A stretch of DNA of 59,981 nt, taken from Allobosea sp. Root483D1. Its GTDB lineage: Bacteria > Pseudomonadota > Alphaproteobacteria > Rhizobiales > Beijerinckiaceae. Location of the stretch: positions 1 to 59,981 of the forward strand of contig NZ_LMJW01000021.1 of NCBI RefSeq assembly GCF_001429505.1. Reading direction: 5' to 3'. Of the stretch, positions 18,861 through 26,826 are shown in pieces (the first letter of the stretch is position 1; each line of letters starts with the position of its first letter). Below the pieces are notes generated by a model that was not told the origin of the DNA, made no database searches, and was given only the letters and a program-made list of their open reading frames with translations. Made by a program: the position numbers and the translations under genes.

Positions 18861-20144
18861 ATGGGTGCAAACCATCGCGACAGCCAGGGCCGGCCGATCG
18901 TCGCCGTCACCGGCCTCGGCATCATCACCTCGCTCGGCCAGGGCAAGGATGCCAACTGGGAGGCCCTGACCGCCGGCCGTTCCGGCATCCACCGCATCGA
19001 GCGCTTCCCGACCGAAGGCCTGCGCACCACTATCGCAGCGACCGTCGATTTCCTGTTCGACGGCTCCTTCGCCGCGCCGGAACTTTCCGAGAAGCTCGCC
19101 ACGCTCGCCGCCGAGGAAGCAGTGGCGCAGAGCGGCCTCGGCGCCGCCGGCGATTTCCCCGGCGAGCTCTTCATGGCAGTGCCGCCGGTCGAGATGGAAT
19201 GGCCGCAGAAGCAGGAGCTGGCGCAGGCCGTCGATGGCGACGCCGACTATGACGCGCTGCTGCGCGTCGCCGCTCGTCATAAGCACCAGGCGATGCATGA
19301 GCTCTTCCTGTTCGGCGGCGTCGCCGAGCACATCGCCGAGAAGTTCGGCACCAAGGGCTCGCCGATCTCGCTCTCGACCGCCTGCTCCTCGGGCGCGACC
19401 GCAATCCAGATGGGCGTCGAGGCGATCCGCCGCGGCGAGACTGAAGCTGCGCTCTGCATTGGCACCGACGGCTCGGTCCATGCCGAGGCGCTGATCCGCT
19501 TCTCGCTGCTCTCGGCGCTCTCGACCCAAAACGACCCGCCGGAAGCCTCCGCCAAGCCGTTCTCGAAGAATCGCGACGGCTTCGTCATGGGTGAAGGGGC
19601 CGGCGCGCTGGTGCTGGAGGATTACGACCACGCGCTCGCACGCGGCGCGACCATTCTCGGCATCGTCGCCGGCTGCGGCGAGCGTGGCGACGGCTTCCAC
19701 CGCACCCGCTCGAGCCCGGACGGCAAGCCGGCGATCCTCGCCATGCAGGACGCCCTCGCCGATGCCGGCCTCACCCCGGACGATGTCGACTACATCAATG
19801 CCCACGGCACTTCGACGCCGGAGAACGACAAGATGGAGGCGATGAGCTGCTCCGCCGTCTTCGGTGAGCGCATGGCGAAGCTGCCGATCTCGTCGAACAA
19901 GTCGATGCTCGGCCATACGCTGACGGCCGCCGGTGCGGTCGAGGCGGTGATCTCGCTGCTGACCATCGCCAATGGCCGCATCCCGCCGACGATCAACTAC
20001 AATACGCCTGATCCGGCGATCGCAATCGATGTCGTCCCCAACCAGGCTCGCGACGCCAAGGTGCGCACCGTGCTGTCTAACTCCTTCGGCTTCGGCGGCC
20101 AGAACACCTGCCTCGTCCTGACGGCGGGGCCATCAGCAGCATGA
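18861..20144 (+). CDS. fabF1XL: 3-oxoacyl-ACP synthase FabF1XL
   Basis: A 427-residue ketosynthase II-type enzyme that elongates the AcpXL-bound chain. All catalytic residues are present: Cys175 in TACSSGA, His315 in NAHGTSTPEND and His352 in SMLGHTLTAAG. ATG at 18861 has AAGGAGAGG upstream; the longer frame start is inside fabF2XL and unlikely. It lies 11 bases after fabF2XL and its stop overlaps the next ATG (ATGA). It is the likely active partner of FabF2XL. Confidence 0.93.
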   Translation: MGANHRDSQGRPIVAVTGLGIITSLGQGKDANWEALTAGRSGIHRIERFPTEGLRTTIAATVDFLFDGSFAAPELSEKLATLAAEEAVAQSGLGAAGDFPGELFMAVPPVEMEWPQKQELAQAVDGDADYDALLRVAARHKHQAMHELFLFGGVAEHIAEKFGTKGSPISLSTACSSGATAIQMGVEAIRRGETEAALCIGTDGSVHAEALIRFSLLSALSTQNDPPEASAKPFSKNRDGFVMGEGAGALVLEDYDHALARGATILGIVAGCGERGDGFHRTRSSPDGKPAILAMQDALADAGLTPDDVDYINAHGTSTPENDKMEAMSCSAVFGERMAKLPISSNKSMLGHTLTAAGAVEAVISLLTIANGRIPPTINYNTPDPAIAIDVVPNQARDAKVRTVLSNSFGFGGQNTCLVLTAGPSAA

Positions 20145-20887
20145 CCAAGGTTCTCGTCACCGGCGGCGCCAAGGGCGTCGGCGCCGCGATCGTGCGGGCG
20201 CTCGTGGCTGATGGCCACGATGTCGACTTCACCTATCGCTCCTCGGCCGAGCAGGCGCAGGCGCTTGCCGCAGAGATCGCCACCGCCGCGCCCGGCCGCA
20301 CCGTGCGCGCTCTGCCGCTCGATCTCTCCGACAAACCCGCGCTCGACGCCTTCTGCGAGCACTGCGAGGACGAAGCCTGGTTCGGCCTCGTCCACAATGC
20401 CGGCCAGCCCTATGACACGCTCGCCGCCATGCTGGTCCAGGACAAGGCGGAAGCCGCGATGCAGGTCAATTTCTGGGCCTTCACCCGTCTCGCCAAGAGC
20501 CTGATGCGCGGCATGATCCGCGCCAGGGCCGGCCGCATCGTCGCGATCGGCTCGGTCGCGGCGCTGCGCGGCAATCCCGGCAACGCGGCCTATGCCGCCT
20601 CCAAGGGTGCGCTGATCTCCTATGCCAAGACGCTCGCGGTCGAGACCGGCAAGCGCGGCGTCACCGTCAACGTGATCGCACCCGGCTTCGTCGACACCGA
20701 CATGATGGCGCCCTACGCCGCCTATCGCGACAAGATGGAAAGCCAGATCCCGGCAGGCCGCTTCGCCAGGCCGGACGAGGTCGCCGGCCTCGCCGCCTTC
20801 CTGCTGAGCCCCCCTGCGGCCTACATCACCGGCACCGTGCTGCCGATCGATGGCGGGGTTACCGCGCAGATGGGCGTGCATCGCTAA
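20141..20887 (+). CDS. FabG-like SDR, 3-oxoacyl-ACP reductase
   Basis: A 248-residue classical short-chain dehydrogenase. The nucleotide loop is TGGAKGVG, the catalytic triad is Ser138, Tyr151 and Lys155 (YAASK), and the PGFVDTDM stretch is FabG-like. The four-base overlap with fabF1XL argues that it supplies the ketoreduction step of the VLCFA cycle. The best-known Rhizobium cluster goes straight from fabF1XL to adh2XL, so this gene is an extra or lineage-specific member. A 14-base palindrome follows the stop at once. Confidence 0.88.
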   Translation: MTKVLVTGGAKGVGAAIVRALVADGHDVDFTYRSSAEQAQALAAEIATAAPGRTVRALPLDLSDKPALDAFCEHCEDEAWFGLVHNAGQPYDTLAAMLVQDKAEAAMQVNFWAFTRLAKSLMRGMIRARAGRIVAIGSVAALRGNPGNAAYAASKGALISYAKTLAVETGKRGVTVNVIAPGFVDTDMMAPYAAYRDKMESQIPAGRFARPDEVAGLAAFLLSPPAAYITGTVLPIDGGVTAQMGVHR

Positions 20888-20901
20888 CGTTGGCGCCAAC
20901 G
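20888..20901. repeat. 14-base perfect palindrome
   Basis: CGTTGGCGCCAACG starts right after the SDR stop codon and ends just before the parS-like palindrome. No T-tract follows, so it is not a classic terminator. It may be a protein-binding site. Confidence 0.5.
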
Positions 20902-20915
20902 CTTCACGTGAAACA
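20900..20915. other. parS-like palindrome (site 2)
   Basis: CGCTTCACGTGAAACA matches the conserved parS TGTTTCACGTGAAACA at 14 of 16 positions, with the 10-base core TTCACGTGAA perfect (20903-20912). It sits in the intergenic gap between the SDR and antitoxin genes. The same core occurs at 3354-3363. Confidence 0.42.
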
Positions 20916-20958
20916 TGGTAAACGGCCGGCGCTTGGCGGAGAGTAGAAGATCGCCTAA

Positions 20959-20981
20959 GTTCACTTCGAACCGGAGTGAAC
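20959..20981. promoter_or_regulatory. Inverted repeat, likely antitoxin operator
   Basis: GTTCACT (20959-20965) and AGTGAAC (20975-20981) are perfect inverted arms nine bases apart, ending five bases before the antitoxin ATG. Ribbon-helix-helix antitoxins usually repress their own operon through such palindromes. Confidence 0.5.
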
Positions 20982-20985
20982 CATC

Positions 20986-21225
20986 ATGACGGCAGCCTTC
21001 ACGATTCGCCTCGACGCCGAGACCCTCGCCAAGCTCGACGCGCTGGCATCGGATACCGACCGCTCACGCAACTGGCTCGCTGCCAAGGCGATCGAGAACT
21101 ACATCAAGCTCAATGCTTGGCAGATCGAGCAAATCAAGGCCGGTCTGGCGGAAGCCGATCGAAGTGAATTCGCGACCGATGAGGAAGTCGACGCTGTCTT
21201 CGCAAAGTACCGGACGAAGCCGTGA
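20986..21225 (+). CDS. ParD/CopG-type antitoxin
   Basis: A 79-residue antitoxin. The N-terminal ribbon-helix-helix (AAFTIRLDAETLAKLDALAS then RSRNWLAAKAIENYI) binds DNA, and the C-terminal AWQIEQIKAGLAEADRSEF tail would wrap the toxin. Its TGA overlaps the toxin GTG by four bases. GTGAACC ahead of the ATG belongs to an inverted repeat, probably its operator. It lies inside the VLCFA-lipid A cluster, where such a module is out of place. Confidence 0.9.
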   Translation: MTAAFTIRLDAETLAKLDALASDTDRSRNWLAAKAIENYIKLNAWQIEQIKAGLAEADRSEFATDEEVDAVFAKYRTKP

Positions 21226-21506
21226 AGCTTCGCTGGACCAAGCGAGCTCTCGCTGAAATCGACGCGATCTTCGCTTATGTTTCCACCGACAGCCCGACCG
21301 CAGCGGAGCGTCTTGCTCTCCTCATCGAGACCAAGGTGCAATCACTGCTTGATCATCCAAATCTCGGCCGGCCCGGCCGTGTTGACGGCACCCGCGAATT
21401 CGTGGTGACGGGTACGCCCTACATACTTCCCTATCGCGTCCGTAACGGGCGCGTCGAAATCCTCGCTGTCCTGCACGCCTCGCAGCAATGGCCGGACCAG
21501 CTCTGA
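21222..21506 (+). CDS. RelE/ParE-family toxin
   Basis: A 94-residue toxin of the RelE/ParE fold. It starts MKLRWTKRALAEIDAIFAYV, has a conserved Arg in REFVVTGTPYILPYRV and ends with the typical HASQQWP. By similarity to ParE it probably inhibits DNA gyrase, although RelE-like mRNA cleavage cannot be excluded. It starts with GTG overlapping the antitoxin stop. Only 10 bases separate it from adh2XL, so VLCFA gene transcripts may pass through it. Confidence 0.9.
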   Translation: MKLRWTKRALAEIDAIFAYVSTDSPTAAERLALLIETKVQSLLDHPNLGRPGRVDGTREFVVTGTPYILPYRVRNGRVEILAVLHASQQWPDQL

Positions 21507-21516
21507 AAGACGATCC

Positions 21517-22539
21517 ATGCTCTCGCTCCAGCTTCATGGCGACCGCGATCTCCGCCTCGAACAGATCGAGCCGCCACCGCCACCGGCGGCCGGTGAGGTC
21601 CAGATCCGCGTGCGCGCCGTCGGGCTGAACTATCTCGACCTCTGGGGCTTCCGCGGCATGGCCTTCGCCAAGCGCAAGATGCCGCAGGCTGCCGGCGTCG
21701 AAGCGGCTGGCGAGGTCGTCGCCGTCGGTGAGGGCGTCTCGCGCTTTCGCGAAGGCGATACGGTAACGATGTACGGCGCCGAGACCTGCGGCCAGTGCAA
21801 GGCCTGCCGCGAGGGCCGCGACAATCTCTGCGAGAACGTCGCCGGCATCATGGGCTTCCACATCGACGGCTTCGCCCGAGAACTGGTCAACCGGCCCGAG
21901 CGCCTCGTCATCAAGGCGCCGAAGGGCGTCTCCTTCGAGGAGGCCGCCTGCGCGCCGATCGGCTTCGGCACGGTCCAGCACATGCTGTTCGACAATGCCG
22001 GGCTCGAACCCGGCGAATCGGTGCTGGTCCATGCCGGCGGCTCCGGCATTGGCACCGCGGCGATCCTGATGGCCAAGGCGATCGGCTGCACCGTCTACAC
22101 CACCGTCGGCGACGACGAGAAAGGCGCGAAAGCCAAGGCGCTCGGCGCCGATTTCGTCGTCAACTACAAGACCGAGCGTTTCGAGGGCGAGGTCCGGCGT
22201 CTGACCAAGCGCAAGGGCGTCGACGTCGTCTTCGAACATGTCGGCGCCGACACCTGGAACGGCTCGCTGCTCTGCCTCAAGCGCGGCGGCCGCCTCGTCA
22301 CCTGCGGTGCCACCTCCGGCCCCTCGGCGACCATCAACCTGATGCAGCTCTTCCAGCAGCAATATCGGATCACCGGCTCGTTCGGCTGCCGGATCGAGAA
22401 CATCTCGCAAGCGCTGGAGAAGATGGCCGCCGGCATGAAGCCGGTGATCGATACGGTCTTCCCGCTCGCCGAATTCGAGCAGGGCCTCGCCCGGATCGAG
22501 GCCCGCAAGGTCTTCGGCAAGGTCATCGTCACGCTCTGA
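21517..22539 (+). CDS. adh2XL: Zinc-type alcohol dehydrogenase Adh2XL
   Basis: A 340-residue MDR-family dehydrogenase. The structural zinc loop is GQCKACREGRDNLC with its cysteines intact. The Rossmann motif is HAGGSGIGTAAILMAKAIG. In Rhizobium the homologue lies in the acpXL cluster and is thought to act in VLCFA chain modification or reduction. Position between the TA pair and lpxXL supports the name; the chemistry is unproven. Start is the first ATG. Confidence 0.85.
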   Translation: MLSLQLHGDRDLRLEQIEPPPPPAAGEVQIRVRAVGLNYLDLWGFRGMAFAKRKMPQAAGVEAAGEVVAVGEGVSRFREGDTVTMYGAETCGQCKACREGRDNLCENVAGIMGFHIDGFARELVNRPERLVIKAPKGVSFEEAACAPIGFGTVQHMLFDNAGLEPGESVLVHAGGSGIGTAAILMAKAIGCTVYTTVGDDEKGAKAKALGADFVVNYKTERFEGEVRRLTKRKGVDVVFEHVGADTWNGSLLCLKRGGRLVTCGATSGPSATINLMQLFQQQYRITGSFGCRIENISQALEKMAAGMKPVIDTVFPLAEFEQGLARIEARKVFGKVIVTL

Positions 22540-22600
22540 TCAGGCCCTTCGAGCCGGCGCGACTTGACGCGCCGGCCACAATCCCGCAAGTCGCGCCGCG

Positions 22601-23629
22601 ATGGCGAGGTCCTTCCCGGACGCTGCGCCGGCGCACCGGGCGGGGATCTTGAGGCAACTGAAGCAATTTGCGACGCGCATCGGCGCTGCGCTGATGATCG
22701 GGCTCATCCGCGCGGTCTTCGCCTTCCTGCGCGCGCTCGGCCTTGAGCGGGCTTCCGATCTCGGCGGCTGGCTCCTGCGCAGCGCGAGCCCGCTGATCCC
22801 GGTCAACCGGGTCGCCTATGCCAATGTCCGCGCCGCCTTCCCCGGCATCGACGACGCCGAAGCCCGGCGCCTCGTCCGCGGTGGCTGGGAGAATCTCGGC
22901 CGCACCGTCGCCGAATACGCCCATCTCAAGACGCTGTTCGACTATGACTACCACAACCCCGACCCCAATGGCCGGGTCGAGGTCGTCGGCATCGAGCATT
23001 TCATCGCGCTCAAGGACGACGCCAAGCCGGGGCTGATCTTCTCCGCCCATCTCGGCAATTGGGAACTGCCGGCGATCTGCGCCGCGACCTACGATCTCGA
23101 CACCACCGCCGTCTTCCGCGCCCCGAACGATCCGGCGATTGCCGCCGTCGTCCACGAGATCCGCTCCGGCGCCATGGGTGGGCTCGCCGCCGCCAAGCAG
23201 GGCGCCGCCTTCGCCATGCAGGGCGTGCTCGAGAATGGCGGCCATCTCGGCATGCTGATCGACCAGCATTTCACCCGCGGCGTGGTCGTGCCTTTCCTGG
23301 GACGTCCGGCGCTGACCAATCCGATCCTCGGCAAGTTCGCCCGCCGCTTCGAATGCCCGGTGCATGGCGTGCGCGTCATCCGCCTACCGAACCGGCGTTT
23401 CCGCATCGAACTCACGCCGCCGCTCGATCTGCCGCGCGATACGAATGGCGAGATCGACGTCACCGGCGCCATGGCGATGATGACCGCCGTGGTCGAGGGC
23501 TGGGTCCGGGAGCATCCCGAGCAATGGCTCTGGATGCACCGGCGCTGGCGTCCGAACCTGATCGGCGCCGAGGCGCTGGCACGTTTTCGCGAGCAGGCGC
23601 CGCAGAAGCCTGTTTTCAAGGCAACGTGA
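22601..23629 (+). CDS. lpxXL: Lipid A VLCFA acyltransferase LpxXL
   Basis: A 342-residue membrane-bound lysophospholipid acyltransferase-fold protein of the LpxL family. It is expected to transfer the C28 hydroxy acid from AcpXL to lipid A on the inner membrane. One N-terminal hydrophobic segment (about 29-45) precedes the catalytic HX4E motif at His150/Glu155 in SAHLGNWEL. It closes the VLCFA cluster. The first ATG is used; a later TTG start is possible. Confidence 0.9.
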   Translation: MARSFPDAAPAHRAGILRQLKQFATRIGAALMIGLIRAVFAFLRALGLERASDLGGWLLRSASPLIPVNRVAYANVRAAFPGIDDAEARRLVRGGWENLGRTVAEYAHLKTLFDYDYHNPDPNGRVEVVGIEHFIALKDDAKPGLIFSAHLGNWELPAICAATYDLDTTAVFRAPNDPAIAAVVHEIRSGAMGGLAAAKQGAAFAMQGVLENGGHLGMLIDQHFTRGVVVPFLGRPALTNPILGKFARRFECPVHGVRVIRLPNRRFRIELTPPLDLPRDTNGEIDVTGAMAMMTAVVEGWVREHPEQWLWMHRRWRPNLIGAEALARFREQAPQKPVFKAT

Positions 23630-23694
23630 TTTCCAATTGAGTGGAGAGTAGCGCTTTTGGTAACCGCCTGCTTCTATACAGGCGTCGAGTTTGA

Positions 23695-24450
23695 ATGATG
23701 GTCCGCCACATCAGCAACATCGCTGCTGCCGCTGCTCTCCTGCTCCTCGCAGGGCTCCCGGCGCATGCCCAGCAGCCCACGGCCCAGCCGCAGGCGGTGG
23801 TGGAGCTCTTCACCAGCCAGGGCTGCTCGTCCTGCCCCGCGGCGGACGCGCTCTTCACCGAGCTTGCCAAGGACCCAAAGCTGATCACGCTCACCCTGCC
23901 GGTGACCTATTGGGACTATCTCGGCTGGAAGGACACGCTCGGCCAGGAGGTCTTCAGCAAGCGCCAGAAGCTCTACGCCAAGGCACGCGGCGACGGCCAG
24001 ATCTACACGCCCCAGGCGGTGGTCAATGGCACCGCCCATATCGTCGGCTCCGACAAGGGCGGCATCGACAAGCTCGTCAAGGAGCAGGGCAAGGACGGTT
24101 TCCCGGTCAAGATCGACCTCGTCGAGGCGGACGGCACGTTGCGTGTCGGCTTGGGCACGGCCCCGTTCACCGGCGAGAAGCCGGCCGTGGTCCTGCTGCT
24201 GCAGGTCAGCCGCACCGCGACCGTGCCGATCGAGCGCGGCGAGAACAGCGGCAAGACCGTGACCTATGCCAATGTCGTGCGCGGCATCAGTCGCATCGGC
24301 GAATGGAACGGAGCAGCTGCGTCGCTGACCGTGCCGCTCGAGACCGTCCGCTCAGCCGCAAAGGCCGATTCCTATGTCGTGCTGGTTCAGGGCGATCCCT
24401 ATGCCCGCCAGAGCGCGATCCTCGGCGCGGCCCGCGGCCCGGCCAAGTAA
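23695..24450 (+). CDS. DUF1223 secreted thioredoxin-like protein
   Basis: A 251-residue protein with a cleavable signal peptide ending near AHA at residues 23-25. The DUF1223 signature VELFTSQGCSSCPAAD follows, with a CSSC-type redox motif, then YWDYLGWKD and YTPQAVVNG. It is probably a periplasmic thiol-disulfide protein of unknown partner. Tandem ATGs open the frame. A TATACA hexamer only about 15 bases upstream hints at a very short leader, but no -35 is clear. It converges on the TPM genes. Confidence 0.9.
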   Translation: MMVRHISNIAAAAALLLLAGLPAHAQQPTAQPQAVVELFTSQGCSSCPAADALFTELAKDPKLITLTLPVTYWDYLGWKDTLGQEVFSKRQKLYAKARGDGQIYTPQAVVNGTAHIVGSDKGGIDKLVKEQGKDGFPVKIDLVEADGTLRVGLGTAPFTGEKPAVVLLLQVSRTATVPIERGENSGKTVTYANVVRGISRIGEWNGAAASLTVPLETVRSAAKADSYVVLVQGDPYARQSAILGAARGPAK

Positions 24451-24471
24451 ACGGCCAAAGGAAGCCGGCCT

Positions 24472-25080
24472 CTACAGGATCACCACCTTGTTGGGCAGTT
24501 CGTCGACATCGTCGGCGGCCGGCGGCGCATGCGCGGTAAGCACGGCGCCGACATCGCGCACCGCCGCGATCAGGCCTTCTCGCAAGGCGTCCTGCGCCGC
24601 CGCAGCGAGCAGCGGCTCGACGATCTTCTGCCAGGCCTCGCCATCGACCTTGGCGGAGATGCCGGCATCGGCCACCACTTCGGCATAGCGCTCCTGCACG
24701 GCGATGTAGAGCAGCACGCCGGTGCGTCCCCGCGTCAGCGTCAGCCCGCGCGCGGTGAACTCGCGCAGCGCCGTCTCATGCGCCTGCCGCCGCTTGACGA
24801 AGCCAGGCACGAAGCGCCCGCCGCGCCCATACCAGAGCAGGGTCGCAAGCAGCAGCGCCGCCGCGATGAGCTGCGTCAGGAAGATGCTCGCGGCGCTCAA
24901 TGTCGTCAGCAGCAGGAATGGCCAGGGCACGACCAGCGCGAGCGCCAGCGCCAGCACGAGCGGCACCGCGACATAGCTGCCGGCGGCGCGGTCGACGACG
25001 ACGACGATCTCGCCGGAGGTCTGGCGCTCGGCCTCGCGCACGGCTTCGGCGATGGCGTCGCGATCGTCGGAATTCAGCAT
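24472..25080 (-). CDS. TPM domain membrane protein
   Basis: A 202-residue protein. The N-terminus has the start of a TPM fold (DRDAIAEAVREAERQTSGEIVVVV). Two hydrophobic segments follow (about 38-80), then the rest of the TPM domain with GRTGVLLYIAVQERYAEVVADAGI. TPM proteins act in the periplasm, one plant member in photosystem II repair, and bacterial roles are unclear. It begins one base after the upstream TPM gene stops, so lemA and both TPM genes form one operon. Confidence 0.85.
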   Translation of the reverse strand: MLNSDDRDAIAEAVREAERQTSGEIVVVVDRAAGSYVAVPLVLALALALVVPWPFLLLTTLSAASIFLTQLIAAALLLATLLWYGRGGRFVPGFVKRRQAHETALREFTARGLTLTRGRTGVLLYIAVQERYAEVVADAGISAKVDGEAWQKIVEPLLAAAAQDALREGLIAAVRDVGAVLTAHAPPAADDVDELPNKVVIL

Positions 25081-25081
25081 C

Positions 25082-26065
25082 TCACCAATCCCCCGAGGCA
25101 CCGCCACCACCGGACGAGCCACCACCACCCGAGAACCCGCCCGAGCCCGAGCCGCCTCCCAAGCCGCCCGAAGAAGAGCCCCCGCCCCAGCCCGAGCCGC
25201 GGGAGGGCGGCAGGACGATCCAGCGGCCGTCCCGCGTCCGGTGCCGGCGCGAGCCGCCGGAAGAGCGGCCGAGCTCCCGCATGAAGCTCACGATCAGGAT
25301 GAACACCATGATCATGACGAAAATCACCGCGGCGGTCTCGACCCAGGAGGATTCGTCGCTGCGAATCTGCGCCCGCCGTTGCCATTCCTCGGCATCGCCG
25401 GTCAGGATCGACAGGATCGCGTCGACGCCGCCCTCGATACCCCCCGCGAAATCGCCGTTCTTGAACTTGGGCGCGACCGCGGTGGTGATGATCACCTTGG
25501 AGAGCGCATCGGTCAGCGCGCCCTCGAGCCCATAACCGACCTCGATGCGCACCTTGCGTTCGTTCGGCGCCACCAGCAGCAGCAGGCCATTGTTCTTCGC
25601 CTTGTCGCCGAGCTTCCAGGCCCGGAACAGGCCGTTGGCGAACTCCTCGATCGGGTAGCCCTGCAGCGAGGGCAGAGTCGCGACCACGACCTGATCGCTG
25701 GTCTTCTCCTCATGCGCCCTGAGCTTCTGCTCGATCCGGGCGGAAGCCTCGGCGTTGAGCAGGTTTGCATTGTCGACGATGCGGCCAGTCAGGGCGGGGT
25801 AATTGGGCTCGGCCGCGGCCGCGAGGAAGGGGATGAGGAGGAAGAAAAGTAGCGAAAGCCACGCCGAAACGATCGGGCGAGCGCGCCTCTTCCCTTCTCC
25901 CGAATGGGAGAAGGTGGCGCGGAGCGTCGGATGAGGGCCTGCGCTATCCGCAGAAGGCACAACCACGCCGCTGCTCCCTATCCGGAAAGGGCGGTCCCTC
26001 ACCCCTGCCCCTCTCCCACACGGGAGAGGGGTTCCTCGCGCCTCATCACGACCGATAGAGCTCAC
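25082..26065 (-). CDS. TPM domain protein (YgcG family), start uncertain
   Basis: The TPM domain runs from about LTGRIVDNANLL to MIDVDAILSILTG-like sequence, followed by one membrane segment and a Gly/Ser-rich tail ending GGGGASGDW, as in YgcG proteins. A signal peptide (SAWLSLLFFLLIPFLAAAAEP) begins near residue 67 of the open frame. The 60 residues before it are encoded by an intergenic repeat (25889-26035) and are not protein-like. The frame opens with GTG at 26065; GTG codons at 25966 and 25960 are alternatives. No ATG lies between the lemA stop and the signal peptide. The original start may have been lost to the repeat. Confidence 0.75.
   Translation of the reverse strand: MSSIGRDEARGTPLPCGRGAGVRDRPFRIGSSGVVVPSADSAGPHPTLRATFSHSGEGKRRARPIVSAWLSLLFFLLIPFLAAAAEPNYPALTGRIVDNANLLNAEASARIEQKLRAHEEKTSDQVVVATLPSLQGYPIEEFANGLFRAWKLGDKAKNNGLLLLVAPNERKVRIEVGYGLEGALTDALSKVIITTAVAPKFKNGDFAGGIEGGVDAILSILTGDAEEWQRRAQIRSDESSWVETAAVIFVMIMVFILIVSFMRELGRSSGGSRRHRTRDGRWIVLPPSRGSGWGGGSSSGGLGGGSGSGGFSGGGGSSGGGGASGDW
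25889..26035. repeat. Composite hairpin repeat inside lemA-TPM operon
   Basis: Two imperfect hairpins flank a spacer. The right one is CCCCTCTCCCACACGGGAGA followed by GGGG. The left one is CCTTCTCCCGAATGGGAGAAGG-like (CTTCTCCC/GGGAGAAG). Similar blocks are, as I recall, common intergenic repeats in Rhizobiales. Here it is transcribed within the operon and read in frame as the N-terminus of the TPM protein. Confidence 0.65.
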
Positions 26066-26078
26066 GGAACGCTGGCAG

Positions 26079-26687
26079 TCAGAACTTCACCGCCGGCGGC
26101 CGCTCCGCGCCGGCCGTCGCCGAGAAGCTCTCCATCGGCTTGGCGCCCCAGAACAGGCGGGCCCAGATCACGCCCGGGAAGGTCCGGATCTCGGTGTTGA
26201 AGGCCTGCACCGCCTGGATGTAGTCGCGTCTGGCGACGGCGACCCGGTTCTCGGTGCCCTCGAGCTGCGACTGCAATGCCAGGAAGTTCTGGTTCGACTT
26301 GAGATCGGGATAGCGCTCGACCGTCACCATCAGGCGCCCCAGCGCGCCGCTGAGCTGGTTCTGCGCGTCCTGGTATTCCTTGAACTTGGCGGGGTCGGTG
26401 ATGGTCGAGGCGTCGACCTTGACCTGCGTCGCCTTGGCGCGTGCCTCGATCACCTGGGTCAGAACCTCGCGCTCCTGCTGGGCGTAACCCTTCACGGTCT
26501 CGACCAAGTTGGGGATCAGATCGGCGCGGCGCTGATACTGGTTCTGCACCTCACCCCAGGCCGCCTTGGCCTTTTCCTCCAGCGTCGGCACGTTGTTGTA
26601 GCCGCAGCCCGCCAAAACCAGGCCGAACAGCCCGACCAGCAGCATGACGAGGGGCCGGCGAAACACCGGAGACTGCGAGAGCACCAT
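26079..26687 (-). CDS. LemA family lipoprotein
   Basis: A 202-residue protein with a lipobox (VLAGCG, about residues 24-29) and the helical LemA core: YNNVPTLEEKAKAAWGEVQN, YQRRADLIPNLVETVKGYA and RYPDLKSN. LemA proteins often sit beside TPM (YgcG) genes as here, and are taken to work with them at the envelope. It heads the lemA-TPM-TPM operon and is divergent from the gamma-glutamyltransferase gene. Confidence 0.93.
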   Translation of the reverse strand: MVLSQSPVFRRPLVMLLVGLFGLVLAGCGYNNVPTLEEKAKAAWGEVQNQYQRRADLIPNLVETVKGYAQQEREVLTQVIEARAKATQVKVDASTITDPAKFKEYQDAQNQLSGALGRLMVTVERYPDLKSNQNFLALQSQLEGTENRVAVARRDYIQAVQAFNTEIRTFPGVIWARLFWGAKPMESFSATAGAERPPAVKF

Positions 26688-26826
26688 GACGAACCCCTTC
26701 GGCTAGGCAGGACAAATCAGGTTTCGACCATAGCTGCGCCGCGAGGCAGAGCAAACCAACGCCACAAGCATGGCGCGTAGGCCGGCAAGCAGGCTAGTCT
26801 GTGCAGCCAACGAGGAGGCGTGGGCC

